Assembly: GCA_945883495.1 (NCBI GenBank)
Contig: CAMCXS010000057.1
Span: 1-38,311, forward strand
Origin: Akkermansia muciniphila
GTDB lineage: Bacteria > Verrucomicrobiota > Verrucomicrobiia > Verrucomicrobiales > DEV007
DNA length: 38,311 bases
Reading direction: 5' to 3'
Of the stretch, positions 24,017 to 31,732 are shown one piece after another. The notes below the pieces were generated by a model that had not been told where the DNA came from, did not search any database, and worked only from the letters and a program-made list of their open reading frames with translations. How positions within the stretch are numbered: position 1 is the stretch's first letter; every line of letters begins with the position of its first letter. The translations under genes and the position numbers were made by a program.

Positions 24017-24089
24017 CTGGCTAGAACAGCTCCGAATCAAGCCTCCCAGGGGGGCACCTTCGGGGCGGAGCCGGAACTTCGGTGGAGTC

Positions 24090-24947
24090 ATGAGCAGTAG
24101 CGTTCTAACTTTTGGAGGCGAGACTTGGCGAATGCGCAAGCCTGGAGATCTCTCCTTTCGGCTGTGGCACTCAAGTCTCGACCTGGAGGCGGTGCGGTAC
24201 GAAATGTCGATCCCTCTCGTGCCGGCTTCGGTGGTGGGCGACGATTGGACCTGCGACGGCACGGCTCACGCTTATTTGGAGTCCTGGGGCGAAATGTATC
24301 TGCGGCGCGACCTGCGAAATCTGGAAGGATTGACGCTGAAACACACCCCTGAGGCGGCTGACTCCGAAGATGGGACCAGCAGCTACCAAGAAGAGCCCGG
24401 GCTCAGCCTCCAACTGCAGCGCCCCGGTCAAGCGGACTACGAGCCATTGACCAAGGAGTTTCCGTGGTCTCCCACCCTCAGATTTGGAAAGCGTGATCAA
24501 TCCGAATGGCTTTATACCTTTGAAGTGAGCGCTTTCTTTCCAACCACAGCCTATCGAGAAGCGTTCGATGCCGCCGCGATCCGTCAGTACCATCGCGAGT
24601 CCGGTCGGGGAGCTGATCTGCCTCCCGAATGTGAATTCCTCGACCCGCCCGAAGAGGGCTGCGCCGAGATCGATTGGGAGGGCTGGGTTTGGCTGGATAA
24701 GATTGTCTGCTACGTCCCGGGAAATTCGCCAAACCCAATCGCCTACGCCAAACGGATGGTGAAGGACGCTCTGAACCACGATTCCTTCGGCATTCAATAC
24801 GTCAACGGGAGCAATGATTCCTACTTCGGGGAGTTCGATCCGACGGACGGCATGTGCGCGACGGGTGACCGTTGCGTGGTGCTTTGCCCCGAAACTCCGC
24901 GCGATGCCGCCCGCCGGGAAGAGCTCCGGCAGAGGCGGGCTCGGTAG
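24090..24947 (+). CDS. Hypothetical protein, 285 residues
   Basis: No family recognised. There is no signal peptide or membrane segment; the composition is acidic and aromatic-rich (many W, Y, E, D). Distinct segments are FGGETWRMRKPGDLSFRLWH, WLYTFEVSAFFPTT, a proline/cysteine/acidic stretch ECEFLDPPEEGCAEIDWEGW, and CVVLCPETPRD near the end, with four cysteines in the last 90 residues. The codon use and gap-free frame look genuine. The upstream gene is a relic; downstream is a long gap. I would treat it as a cytoplasmic or extracytoplasmic accessory protein of unknown role. Confidence 0.65.
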   Translation: MSSSVLTFGGETWRMRKPGDLSFRLWHSSLDLEAVRYEMSIPLVPASVVGDDWTCDGTAHAYLESWGEMYLRRDLRNLEGLTLKHTPEAADSEDGTSSYQEEPGLSLQLQRPGQADYEPLTKEFPWSPTLRFGKRDQSEWLYTFEVSAFFPTTAYREAFDAAAIRQYHRESGRGADLPPECEFLDPPEEGCAEIDWEGWVWLDKIVCYVPGNSPNPIAYAKRMVKDALNHDSFGIQYVNGSNDSYFGEFDPTDGMCATGDRCVVLCPETPRDAARREELRQRRAR

Positions 24948-25627
24948 CGATTCGCATGTTTGGTCAAAAGGGTGCGGAATTCCGCCGGTTCTGGGCGATG
25001 GAAAATCTTCGCCCACGCCCATAGTGGTGCTGACAACCGCCCGATGATCATACATGGTGCCCGGGGGATCGCACTCCTCGCAGGGGTCTCGGTTGCGTTG
25101 GCCTCCGCGCCCGCCGATCCCGTCCTTTACGTCACGCATTTGATCTCCGAGACCAAGATGGGGCCGTGAGTGCAATGCAGAGTCCGCTGGCCGATCCCGC
25201 GTATGCGCCGCGCGGTGGTACGTTGTGGATTCGGTGGAGTCCTCACCGTCCATCCTGAGATTCCAACGGTGTCAGGGACGCTTCCCGCGCAACGCAGTCG
25301 CCGCCAAGCACGCTTCCGATCCCTCGTAGCCGAAGTCGTCAGACTTTGGCCGCAATTGAGCCGTTTCTGAGGTGCAGCAGGGAAATCGCTAACCGCTGCC
25401 TGCCAAATTCTGACGAATGATCCTGCTGGCGCAGGCTCTCCAAGAGTGGCTTCGCGCAATTCAAGGCGCGCTGCCGCGCAGCGGAGTCGGCTACAACACT
25501 CAAGCTCAATCCGTGAACATCCCTGCATGAATGGAATCGCATTCTTGTGTGCGCTGGGCGGGCGGCGGTTCAGTTTGGGGTAGACAGGCCTTGCCAGCGT
25601 CAGGTGCTGGTGCGATGTCTGATCTCC
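24948..25627. other. Long accessory stretch with one truncated gene start
   Basis: I see only the truncated signal-peptide gene at 25044-25169 and a repeat-like GC patch near 25455-25500 (GCGCGCTGCCGCGCAGCGGAG). No intact gene is visible. The minus-strand frame over this region is not protein-like. Confidence 0.45.
25044..25169 (+). pseudogene. Truncated N-terminus of a secreted protein
   Basis: ATG at 25044 begins 41 codons: a convincing signal peptide (MIIHGARGIALLAGVSVALA then SAPA) followed by DPVLYVTHLISETKMGP and a TGA. It looks like the first part of an exported protein whose remainder was deleted. The family is unknown. Confidence 0.45.
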
Positions 25628-25789
25628 ATGGATCCCTCCCCGGCCGATCTCCTTCAAAAAGGTGTTCTCGACGCTGTCCCAGACATGATCAGGATAGCTG
25701 GTCCCTTGTTTGGACTCGCCTTTCTGATCTTCGTTGCCAAGCTTTTGATCAATCGTCCGTCGTCTCAACGCCGTCACGGCCGCAGATGA
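25628..25789 (+). CDS. Small possible membrane protein (53 residues)
   Basis: Begins MDPSPADLLQKGVLDAVPD and has one hydrophobic segment, GPLFGLAFLIFVAKLLINR, then a basic tail. It could be an intact small membrane protein or the N-terminal anchor of a truncated larger protein such as a membrane-linked nuclease. No clear ribosome site is visible. Confidence 0.35.
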   Translation: MDPSPADLLQKGVLDAVPDMIRIAGPLFGLAFLIFVAKLLINRPSSQRRHGRR

Positions 25790-25902
25790 CTCACCTGATC
25801 TCTTCTTGAGGATGGTGGCACAGTCAGCTGCAGAAATCGCAAAGCCAAGCGTGCACGACATCCCGGAGCACTTCAACAGACTCCGGTCGCAAGCCGCCGG
25901 CT

Positions 25903-26049
25903 AGCGCGCCCTCCTCGATCCGCCAGGTCTTGGCGGTGTCTCCTTCCCACACGGCGAACGTCTGGCCATCAAACATCGAGACGGGTTCTCCGCGACGGTT
26001 GCCGAAGCGAAAGCGAGCAGGGGACCACGGCGAAGGGGGGCGTTTTCAT
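25903..26049 (-). pseudogene. DUF1080 N-terminal relic, copy 1 (frameshifted)
   Basis: On the minus strand, ATG at 26049 overlaps an upstream TGA (CGATGA). It leads, with indels, into LLAFASATVAE, then MFDGQTFAVWEGDTAKTWRI and EEGALAGGL. This is the start of a DUF1080 (3-keto-disaccharide hydrolase type) gene and closely resembles the copy at 30234-30550. After AGGL the similarity stops. Confidence 0.7.
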
Positions 26050-26135
26050 CGGAACCCCTGAGGCTCGCAGCTCACCGCGGTGCCGTCCACGGCAATGAGG
26101 ACGTCGGCAGCACGGGATGGCGGCGTGCGGATGTT
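26050..26135 (-). pseudogene. 3' end of the gene preceding DUF1080, copy 1
   Basis: The minus-strand frame ends SRAADVLIAVDGTAVSCEPQ then GFR and TGA, overlapping the DUF1080 ATG. The second copy at 30551-30640 ends SRPASILFALDGTSVICEPQ. The conserved junction suggests that a piece of a translationally coupled operon was duplicated. Confidence 0.5.
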
Positions 26136-26203
26136 ACTGGCACCAACAACACCATCCCGTTTCTTTCATTGCTCGCGGCCAGACATGGGGAATACTGTGG
26201 AGC

Positions 26204-26440
26204 ATGTCGGCGAAGACGAAGCTCATGGAAGCAGTCGCCAGGGTGCCCGAAACGGTGGCCCAGACGATCCTTGAACAGATCGAGCCTTATCTGAGACCGG
26301 TCGATTCCGAATCGAGCTTCGATTCGCCTACGGACATCGACCACTTTCAGGGCTACTGGAGCCGGTGGTACGGCGTGCTCCAAGACGTCGAATGGGAAGA
26401 ACCGGCGGACTTGCCCTTCGAACCGCGGGATACCTGGTGA
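26204..26440 (+). CDS. Putative antitoxin of a VapC-type pair
   Basis: A 78-residue acidic protein (KTKLMEAVARVPETVAQTIL then EQIEPYL) ending one base into the next start codon (TGATG). The small size, the coupling and the downstream PIN toxin identify it as the cognate antitoxin by context. It lacks an obvious AbrB, RHH or Phd motif, so its DNA-binding class is unknown. It could be of the DUF2281 or similar small antitoxin type. Confidence 0.75.
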   Translation: MSAKTKLMEAVARVPETVAQTILEQIEPYLRPVDSESSFDSPTDIDHFQGYWSRWYGVLQDVEWEEPADLPFEPRDTW

Positions 26441-26841
26441 TGCCTTGGTTGCTCGATACCAACCATTGGATTGCCCTTCTGAAAGGCCAGAACACCGTTC
26501 TGAAAAACCGGCTCCGGAGTGTTCCACCGCATCAGGTTTGGCTTTGCTCGGTCGTGAAAGAAGAGCTTTTCTACGGGGCGGAAGGATACGCCAACCGGGA
26601 TGCGCGCCTCTCCAAGCTCGGGGAGATCTTCGCCCGTCACCCGTCCGTGCCCTATGACGACGAGGCTGCGGCCATTGCGGGACGAGTTCGCAAACAGCTC
26701 GAATCCAAAGGCATGGTCATTGGTCCTCACGATCTGCAAATCGCCGCAATTGCCTTGCAACACGACTGGACGGTCGTGACTCACAACGACGCCGAGTTCC
26801 GCCGTGTCGCCGGTCTATCCGTTGAAGATTGGACCGTGTAG
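26440..26841 (+). CDS. vapC: VapC-type PIN-domain ribonuclease toxin (1)
   Basis: A 133-residue PIN domain with the metal-site acids in place: D6 in LLDTNHW, E41/E42 in VVKEELFYG, D98 in GPHDLQIAA and D117 in VTHNDAEF. VapC toxins cut tRNA or rRNA and are neutralised by the adjacent antitoxin, here the coupled 78-residue gene. All motifs look intact, so this should be a functional toxin. The pair sits among relics in the accessory region. Confidence 0.93.
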   Translation: MPWLLDTNHWIALLKGQNTVLKNRLRSVPPHQVWLCSVVKEELFYGAEGYANRDARLSKLGEIFARHPSVPYDDEAAAIAGRVRKQLESKGMVIGPHDLQIAAIALQHDWTVVTHNDAEFRRVAGLSVEDWTV

Positions 26842-27007
26842 GGGCTAAGAAAAGGTGCTCAGAAACCGGCAACCCGCTGGATTCTTGTTTGCTGACGGAA
26901 CGTCGCTTGGTTCGTTCGCCCGCGCTTGCATGCTCTTCCCGTGCCTCAAGCCAAGCAAGGATCGTCGCTAGACGAGTTGTCAGATCCCGTGCAGTGGCGG
27001 TTTTCAT
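26842..27007 (-). pseudogene. Decayed Phd-type antitoxin fragment
   Basis: From ATG 27007 on the minus strand the frame reads MKTATARDLTTRLATILAWL then EAREE, the familiar N-terminus of Phd/YefM antitoxins (MKTATxRDLR...WLExGEE). After that the frame no longer fits; a shift gives RHGKSMQAR, close to the usual RRGKPMAR. The gene is broken and has no toxin next to it. Confidence 0.5.
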
Positions 27008-27039
27008 CTCGCCACGTGCAGATTTTACCTGGCACCAAT

Positions 27040-27322
27040 AGCCCGACGGGAGATCGACAATAATCTGGCCGAGAATCAGATTCGCCCAACTGCGGTGGGC
27101 AAGAAGAACTGGCTCTTCATCGGCGCCGGTGAAACGGGGTGGCGTAGTGCAGTGATCTACACCATCCTCGCCTGCTGCCGCAATCACGGGATCGAGCCCT
27201 ACGGCTACCTGAAAGCCGTGCTGGAGATTCTCCCCTCCGCCACGAACTGGCAGATCCCTTCGTTGACGCCTGCCGCCTGGGCGCACGGCCGTTCACTTCA
27301 AGAGGAACGGAAGATTGCGTAG
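27040..27322 (+). pseudogene. IS66-family transposase, C-terminal fragment
   Basis: The frame reads ARREIDNNLAENQIRPTAVG then KKNWLFIGAGETGWRSAVIY, TILACCRNHGIEPYGYLKAV and a closing LPSATNWQIPSLTPAAWA. This is the standard C-terminal end of IS66 transposases. Its left edge begins right after TACCTGGCACCA, the terminal motif shared with the 107-bp elements, so the transposase was cut there. About 90 residues remain of 450-500. Confidence 0.85.
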
Positions 27323-27384
27323 GTGTCATAGATCTTTGCTATGACATCTTTGCTAAAGGATTGAGGCGCTTGGCGCACCGCTTA

Positions 27385-27413
27385 CCTTCAACGCGAGAAA
27401 TGCCTGGCACCAT
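27385..27413. repeat. Right terminus of the inverted-repeat element (copy F)
   Basis: CTTCAACGCGAGAAATGCCT followed by GGCACCAT matches the right end of the 107-bp elements. The left part is absent. It lies between the IS66 fragment and the VapC gene on the minus strand. Confidence 0.7.
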
Positions 27414-27447
27414 CCCCGTGGTTTCCGCAGGTTCAGGTGGGCACCGG

Positions 27448-27873
27448 TCACGCCTCAATTTCGATTGCGACGAGACCTTCGACCCGCTTGAACTCTCCCG
27501 CGTTTGCGGTCACCAAGGCGTGCCCGTAAGCACGGGTGGTGGCGGCGATCCAGGAATCATGAGTTCCGATCGGTGTTCCGGCGTTGAGAAGTTTGGCGGT
27601 CAATCGGCTGTGCTCGCGAGCAACGCGGAGGTCAATGGGGACGGCGGCAAACTGGTCCAGGATGGCATCCACGAAAGCACGACGGCGATCCTTGATTAGG
27701 GGATCTGCGGCCCGGTGGACGCCTACAAGCAACTCACTGGCGGTGATGACCGAGATCACTGCCTCTTCGGTCTGCCACTGCTCAGGGATTTGCGACAGGA
27801 GCGCCGAAAGTCTCCCGGTTTCCTTGGATCGCTCGGCGGCAATGAAAATGTTGGTGTCTAGGATGAGGGCCAT
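27448..27873 (-). CDS. vapC: VapC-type PIN-domain toxin (2)
   Basis: A 141-residue PIN protein. Catalytic acids are D6 in ILDTNIF, E47 in ITASELL and D106 in GTHDSWIA. The fourth position, usually an Asp (T-x-D), is Asn124 in VTANAGEF, which many PIN toxins tolerate. It overlaps the antitoxin by 16 bp, so the pair is co-translated. The antitoxin sequence has a near-identical partial copy at 23657-23890. Confidence 0.92.
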   Translation of the reverse strand: MALILDTNIFIAAERSKETGRLSALLSQIPEQWQTEEAVISVITASELLVGVHRAADPLIKDRRRAFVDAILDQFAAVPIDLRVAREHSRLTAKLLNAGTPIGTHDSWIAATTRAYGHALVTANAGEFKRVEGLVAIEIEA

Positions 27874-28133
27874 GGGTCACTGGTCGGATCGTTGCCGGCT
27901 TTGCGTGCGTCAAAGACGTCAGACTCCATGGCGGCCAAGTCTCCTGGGGCGAGATCGGGAAGGGCGGAAAAAACCCGTTCCAGATCACTGATTCGGACTC
28001 CGGATGGAACCGGCGACAAAGTGGCCACCGGCTTGCCTCCCCGCGTGATGACGAACTCCTCGCGGCGGTAGGTCGCCCGATTGAGGAACTCGGAGAGATT
28101 GCGCGCGAGATCGGCGACCGTGACTTCACTCAT
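27858..28133 (-). CDS. Phd/YefM-type antitoxin of toxin 2
   Basis: A 91-residue antitoxin: MSEVTVADLARNLSEFLNRA then TYRREEFVITRGGKPVATLSP is the Phd/YefM N-terminal DNA-binding domain, followed by an acidic toxin-wrapping tail LAAMESDVFDARKAG. ATG at 28133 is chosen for the family start; the longer frame upstream has no homology. It overlaps the PIN toxin by 16 bp. The C-terminal part is the source of the chimeric pseudogene at 23450-23890. Confidence 0.9.
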   Translation of the reverse strand: MSEVTVADLARNLSEFLNRATYRREEFVITRGGKPVATLSPVPSGVRISDLERVFSALPDLAPGDLAAMESDVFDARKAGNDPTSDPWPSS

Positions 28134-28468
28134 TTCGACAGAGACAGTAAACAGAGAATCAGATTGCTGCAATGACCAACCAGCTTCGCACCAACTCGGT
28201 CCAGGGCGTCGCCGGCGCAGCAACATGTCGCTAGGTTGATCGCTCGTACGGTCACGCGATGAACAGAACGATCATCCCGCTTAACTGTCGATCGTCCAAA
28301 TCCGACTTCTGGCTACGAACCCGTTACCACACGAATTAAAAGCATCTTTCGCATCTCTGCACTTTACGCATAAATTAAACATATAGATCAGTTTGTCAAA
28401 TAGGCAATTTCCACAGCCTTGCACCCCTGCCTTGACATCCAGATGCTAAGCGATTTGGTGAACGCCCC
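28134..28468. other. AT-rich intergenic region before the patatin gene
   Basis: No gene seen. It holds REP-like copy d and, at 28335-28400, an AT-rich stretch (TAAATTAAACATATAG) that stands out from the GC-rich surroundings and is the best place for the patatin promoter. A TTGACA at 28432 has no good -10 at 17 bp. Confidence 0.5.
28263..28292 (+). repeat. REP-like palindrome, copy d
   Basis: GATCATCCCGCTTAACTGTC is a variant of the dispersed palindrome, located between the toxin-antitoxin pair and the patatin gene. Confidence 0.6.
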
Positions 28469-30085
28469 ATGGCAAAGGAAGGATTGAAGCTACAACTGGC
28501 GCTCCAAGGAGGAGGCGCGAGGATCGTCCATTTACTCGCTGCGCTGGAGGCCGTCCAAAAGCTCCAGGACGAAGGCGTGGTCAAGGTAACACGGATGGCA
28601 GGAACGTCAGCGGGGTCGGTCGCAGCCTGCTTGTTCGCGGCAGGACTCAACATGGCTGACGTCCGTCAACGCTTGAAGACTTCCACGAAAATCGTTGAGC
28701 TCACAAAACGGTACACAACGCCCAAAAAGGCTGAACTCCTCAATTTAAGCCGCAACCGGCCAATTTGGCCTGACGACCCGTTTGTGGACCTACTAAAGGA
28801 GTTCTTCCCGCCTGATCTGACAATTGATAAGCTCAATATTCCCGTGAGCATCATCGCGACGGACCTACGGCAGCGGAAAAAGAGAGTTGTCGTCCACAGC
28901 TCAAATACCCCCGTCATCAATGCCCTCCTCGACTCCTGCGGACTACCCTTCTTGTTTCGAATTTGGGGAAACGATCAAAGCGGCGTCGTTGTGGATGGCG
29001 GCATCTGTGAGAACCTACCTATTGACGAACTGGTTGAGCACAAATCCGACAATGAGGCATTGGTGGCGATGTCATTTCAGGATGATTTCCAATCCTCTCC
29101 GACGACCCTAACGGGATTTGCGATGGCTATCCTTGAGGCAGCCATTGGGAATTCCGTGATGCGAGCAAGGGCTCACCCAGACGTTGATCATGTGTTTAGC
29201 ATCGCAACAAAACTCAGTACCTTTGATTTTCCGAGGGCGATGACGGAAGGGCTCGAAGCGCCCTACGACGTGACTCGATTGGAGGCATTGCAATTTTTCC
29301 GCGAGTTGAGCGATCGACACCTCAACGCACTAAAATCCATTGCATCGGATCCCTGGACCGTCGCCAGATCGAATAGTAGCGTACGCGAGATTCTCGAATC
29401 GCACTGGCGAATGTATGCCAACGGCCCTTTCTACAACACCAAGACTGTCTCGCCTCTTGTGAAACTTCAGTTTCTCAGCTACGGCCCTCGCGACCATCCA
29501 GATCGTCGGAGTCGCCCCGATTCAGTTCGAATGGAAGAGGTCTTCACTCCCTCAGAGACCCTTCACTGCTATTGGTTCTCCCTGGATTTCGGCCCTGATT
29601 ACACCTCATGGAATCGGACTTGGTCCAGTGTATACGACCTGGAGGACGGATCAGAAATACGAGCCGAGGGCTTTCCCACCTTACATCCTGACGGTAAGCG
29701 AAAGGGTGTCCTTTTGTTTTTTGAGCGGCCACTCACCGTGGGCAAGAGCTACAAGTTCTTGATGAACGACTATGGCACGTCGCTCCTGGAAACATTCTTT
29801 TCCAGTGGTGAGGACGAGATCGTTTATGCGCTGGCCAACCCTTCCAAAGTCGTGGAGCAAGTCGAGATTGTTCTGAGCTACCCCAATACGTATTCTATCG
29901 ACTGGAAGACAACGCAGGACGGCGTCAGTATGGAATTATTGCCAGCTCACGATTGGAGCCAATACAGGCAGGCTCAGGAGGATCCAGACATGGCGATCCT
30001 TGCGCGCAGGTTTAGGTCGGCGGTCACCTCTAAACCGGCCAGCGTTTTCGGTGGAGCCATCCAACTAGTTAAGCCTGGCGCTTGA
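28469..30085 (+). CDS. Patatin-like phospholipase with large C-terminal extension
   Basis: A 538-residue protein. The patatin catalytic unit fills residues 8-210: the oxyanion loop GGGAR (14-18), nucleophile elbow GTSAG with Ser47, and dyad Asp176 in VVVDGGICENLP. This dyad hydrolyses membrane phospholipids. Residues about 310-538 are an unusual extension with many aromatics (SLDFGPDYTSWNRTWSSVYD, a late VSMELLPAHDWSQY) that I cannot match. There is no signal peptide, so it probably acts from the cytoplasm, like CapV or other defence lipases, but no cyclase or CD-NTase gene is adjacent. Base composition is lower in GC than the secreted-protein region, suggesting transfer. Confidence 0.85.
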   Translation: MAKEGLKLQLALQGGGARIVHLLAALEAVQKLQDEGVVKVTRMAGTSAGSVAACLFAAGLNMADVRQRLKTSTKIVELTKRYTTPKKAELLNLSRNRPIWPDDPFVDLLKEFFPPDLTIDKLNIPVSIIATDLRQRKKRVVVHSSNTPVINALLDSCGLPFLFRIWGNDQSGVVVDGGICENLPIDELVEHKSDNEALVAMSFQDDFQSSPTTLTGFAMAILEAAIGNSVMRARAHPDVDHVFSIATKLSTFDFPRAMTEGLEAPYDVTRLEALQFFRELSDRHLNALKSIASDPWTVARSNSSVREILESHWRMYANGPFYNTKTVSPLVKLQFLSYGPRDHPDRRSRPDSVRMEEVFTPSETLHCYWFSLDFGPDYTSWNRTWSSVYDLEDGSEIRAEGFPTLHPDGKRKGVLLFFERPLTVGKSYKFLMNDYGTSLLETFFSSGEDEIVYALANPSKVVEQVEIVLSYPNTYSIDWKTTQDGVSMELLPAHDWSQYRQAQEDPDMAILARRFRSAVTSKPASVFGGAIQLVKPGA

Positions 30086-30132
30086 GCTTGCAGTGGAGCT
30101 TAAGTGACTTGAAGAATAAGGAGATTCCAAAT

Positions 30133-30165
30133 ATGACTAAGATTCGCATCACGACAGGTTCTTAG
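30133..30165 (+). pseudogene. Stub of a truncated second gene after the patatin
   Basis: AAGGAG 8 bases before ATG 30133 is the strongest ribosome site of this neighbourhood, but the frame ends after 10 codons (MTKIRITTGS). The next sequence is the DUF1080 relic. I interpret this as the beginning of a gene formerly following the patatin gene and now cut off. Confidence 0.4.
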
Positions 30166-30233
30166 GCCCCAACCGTCTCCACTTACGTGTTTCGCGCGTT
30201 GCGCCTGCTGTACCGGGATGGAGCGCTGCGCGT

Positions 30234-30550
30234 CTATCGAGCTGCGATGCCGCGATTTGTGCTCGGAACCTCGCACTGCGGTATCTTTACCGCCACGGTA
30301 CCGATGAGCTTAGCCTTCAGCCGCAGATCAAAGTCTCCATACGGCTTCGTCGCCGCGAAGAGCTCATTGTGCGGCACAGTCCCCGTCAGTGAGCCGCCGG
30401 TCAGCACGCGCCCTCTTCGATCCGCCAGATCTTGTCGGTGTCTCCTTCCCACCCAGCGAACGTCCTACTATCAAAAATCAACACGGGTTCCGCGATAGCG
30501 GCGGAGACGAAAGCGAGCAGGGCGACCATGGCGAAGCGGAGTGTCCTCAT
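30234..30550 (-). pseudogene. DUF1080 N-terminal relic, copy 2 (frameshifted)
   Basis: ATG at 30550, overlapping an upstream TGA, begins a signal peptide (MRTLRFAMVALLAFVSAAIA) and the DUF1080 start FDSRTFAGWEGDTDKIWRIE then EG. A one-base insertion in GCGTGCTG breaks the frame; the other frame continues with LTGGSLTGTVPHNELFAATK and GDFDLRLKAKLIGT. After that it decays. DUF1080 proteins are secreted glycoside or 3-keto-sugar hydrolase-like proteins common in this lineage. Confidence 0.85.
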
Positions 30551-30640
30551 CGGCGACGCTGAGGCTCGCAGATGACCGAGGTGCCGTCCAGGGCAAAGAG
30601 GATGCTGGCAGGACGGGATGGCAAAGCTAATGCCGAACGA
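30551..30640 (-). pseudogene. 3' end of the gene preceding DUF1080, copy 2
   Basis: The minus-strand frame ends SRPASILFALDGTSVICEPQ then RRR and TGA, coupled to the DUF1080 start. It parallels the first copy at 26050-26135. Family unknown. Confidence 0.5.
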
Positions 30641-30808
30641 ATTGGCTGCGTATCGAACCAGGAGCGACCAGGAGTCACGACAGCTGTGCGCGACGCCGGA
30701 GCGCCCGTTCTCTGTCGCAAATCCCCACGTCGTCGTCGGGGTGGGCAGCGTGGTAGCTCGTCAGAATCCAAGATTCAAGCGGGTGGCTTGCTGTTTACTT
30801 CTAATGTT
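30641..30808. other. Short gap downstream of the ATPase/STAS/membrane operon
   Basis: No gene seen. It separates the DUF1080 relic from the end of the three-gene operon. Confidence 0.4.
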
Positions 30809-31414
30809 TCAGACCGATCCACTCCGTCCAAACATGATGTCCCAGATATTACGGCGCGAATGTATATAACACTTCCGGAGCTCTGTCAATTTCTCCGTGA
30901 ATTTCTGTTGAGCTCTTCTGACCTCCGTCAATCTTGTATCGTCAGATTTCCAGACTTCGCTTACCTCGGAAACGATACCCCATTCGGTCATATCCTTCCA
31001 CCAATCCCTACTCGCAAGCCTAAAGCTTTCGTTCTGCTTAGCAGAAAGGAAGCTGAGCACCTGAGACTCAACTACCTGCATGTCCTTCTGTCGCAGGCTT
31101 AGGAACTCCCTGGAGGAGCGCAAATCGCCGCCGTAACATGGCTTTCCCATTTGGTGGGTAGTCAACTTCTGGTAAATCCATGCGCTTTCCTGTCCGTAGA
31201 GGTCCAAAAGTCTCAGAAGTTCGTCTACGTGCTTTCTCCAGAGGTGCTCTTTTGCCGCGATGTAGATAGGCCAAAATGCGAGGAGGACCGCAACAGGGAG
31301 GCTTAGCGTCTGGGCTATGTCACCGATGGTGATCTCCTTAACAACAATCCATCTAGATGACTGATTCGCACTGGCAGCTGTGCTGCAGACAATAAATGAA
31401 AGCAACGCCTGCAT
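30809..31414 (-). CDS. Membrane protein of the ATPase/DUF4325 operon, family unknown
   Basis: A 201-residue protein with a hydrophobic start (ALLSFIVCSTAASA) and one clear membrane segment, IAQTLSLPVAVLLAFWPIYI, near residues 33-54. The remaining 145 residues are soluble, charged and helical (RKHVDELLRLLDLYGQES, SEVWKSDDTRLTEVRRAQQK). The arrangement, a short membrane anchor with a cytoplasmic helical domain, is similar to small defence effectors but has no recognisable family. It starts 6 bp after the DUF4325 stop, so it is the third gene of the operon and probably its output component. That role is inference. Confidence 0.75.
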   Translation of the reverse strand: MQALLSFIVCSTAASANQSSRWIVVKEITIGDIAQTLSLPVAVLLAFWPIYIAAKEHLWRKHVDELLRLLDLYGQESAWIYQKLTTHQMGKPCYGGDLRSSREFLSLRQKDMQVVESQVLSFLSAKQNESFRLASRDWWKDMTEWGIVSEVSEVWKSDDTRLTEVRRAQQKFTEKLTELRKCYIHSRRNIWDIMFGRSGSV

Positions 31415-31420
31415 TGATTA

Positions 31421-31729
31421 TTACGAGTTAGTTCTAAGCACATCCTCAAGCTCTTGCGCGGCGTCGTCATCGTCAGTGAGTCGAATCTCGAAACAATGGC
31501 GCACTTTTTCAACACCGTACTCTCTAACTAGCGGACCAAACGCTTCATCAAGAAAGCTCGGAGGTATTGTGAAGGCGCCATCTAGGTCGATGACGACTGA
31601 TTCGTTGTTTTGGACAATCGGCCGGAGAACTGTCTCGCGAAACTCTTCGCCCGAGTACTTTCCGTGCTTGCGGTATCTACCACCCGGATAGCGAGTGAAG
31701 TCTGTTACCAATGAAATGGTCCTTTTCAT
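31421..31729 (-). CDS. STAS-like DUF4325 domain protein
   Basis: A 102-residue protein of the DUF4325 (STAS-like) family. The conserved core is SVVIDLDGAFTIPPSFLDEA then FGPLVREYG, a beta-alpha STAS fold in which the serine of PPSF occupies the place of the phosphorylatable residue in anti-anti-sigma factors. It starts 3 bp after the ATPase stop. Pairing with a GHKL ATPase suggests a partner-switch pair, with the ATPase modifying or sequestering this protein. This follows from anti-sigma regulators in general and is not shown for this pair. Confidence 0.85.
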   Translation of the reverse strand: MKRTISLVTDFTRYPGGRYRKHGKYSGEEFRETVLRPIVQNNESVVIDLDGAFTIPPSFLDEAFGPLVREYGVEKVRHCFEIRLTDDDDAAQELEDVLRTNS

Positions 31730-31732
31730 TTG

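Noticed and set aside
25127-25876. 249-codon open frame on the minus strand
   Set aside because: No motif, biased composition, and it crosses the small plus-strand candidates; probably spurious.
28432-28460. TTGACA promoter for the patatin gene
   Set aside because: At 17 bp spacing the -10 would be TTGGTG, and the start codon is only about 8 bases further on.
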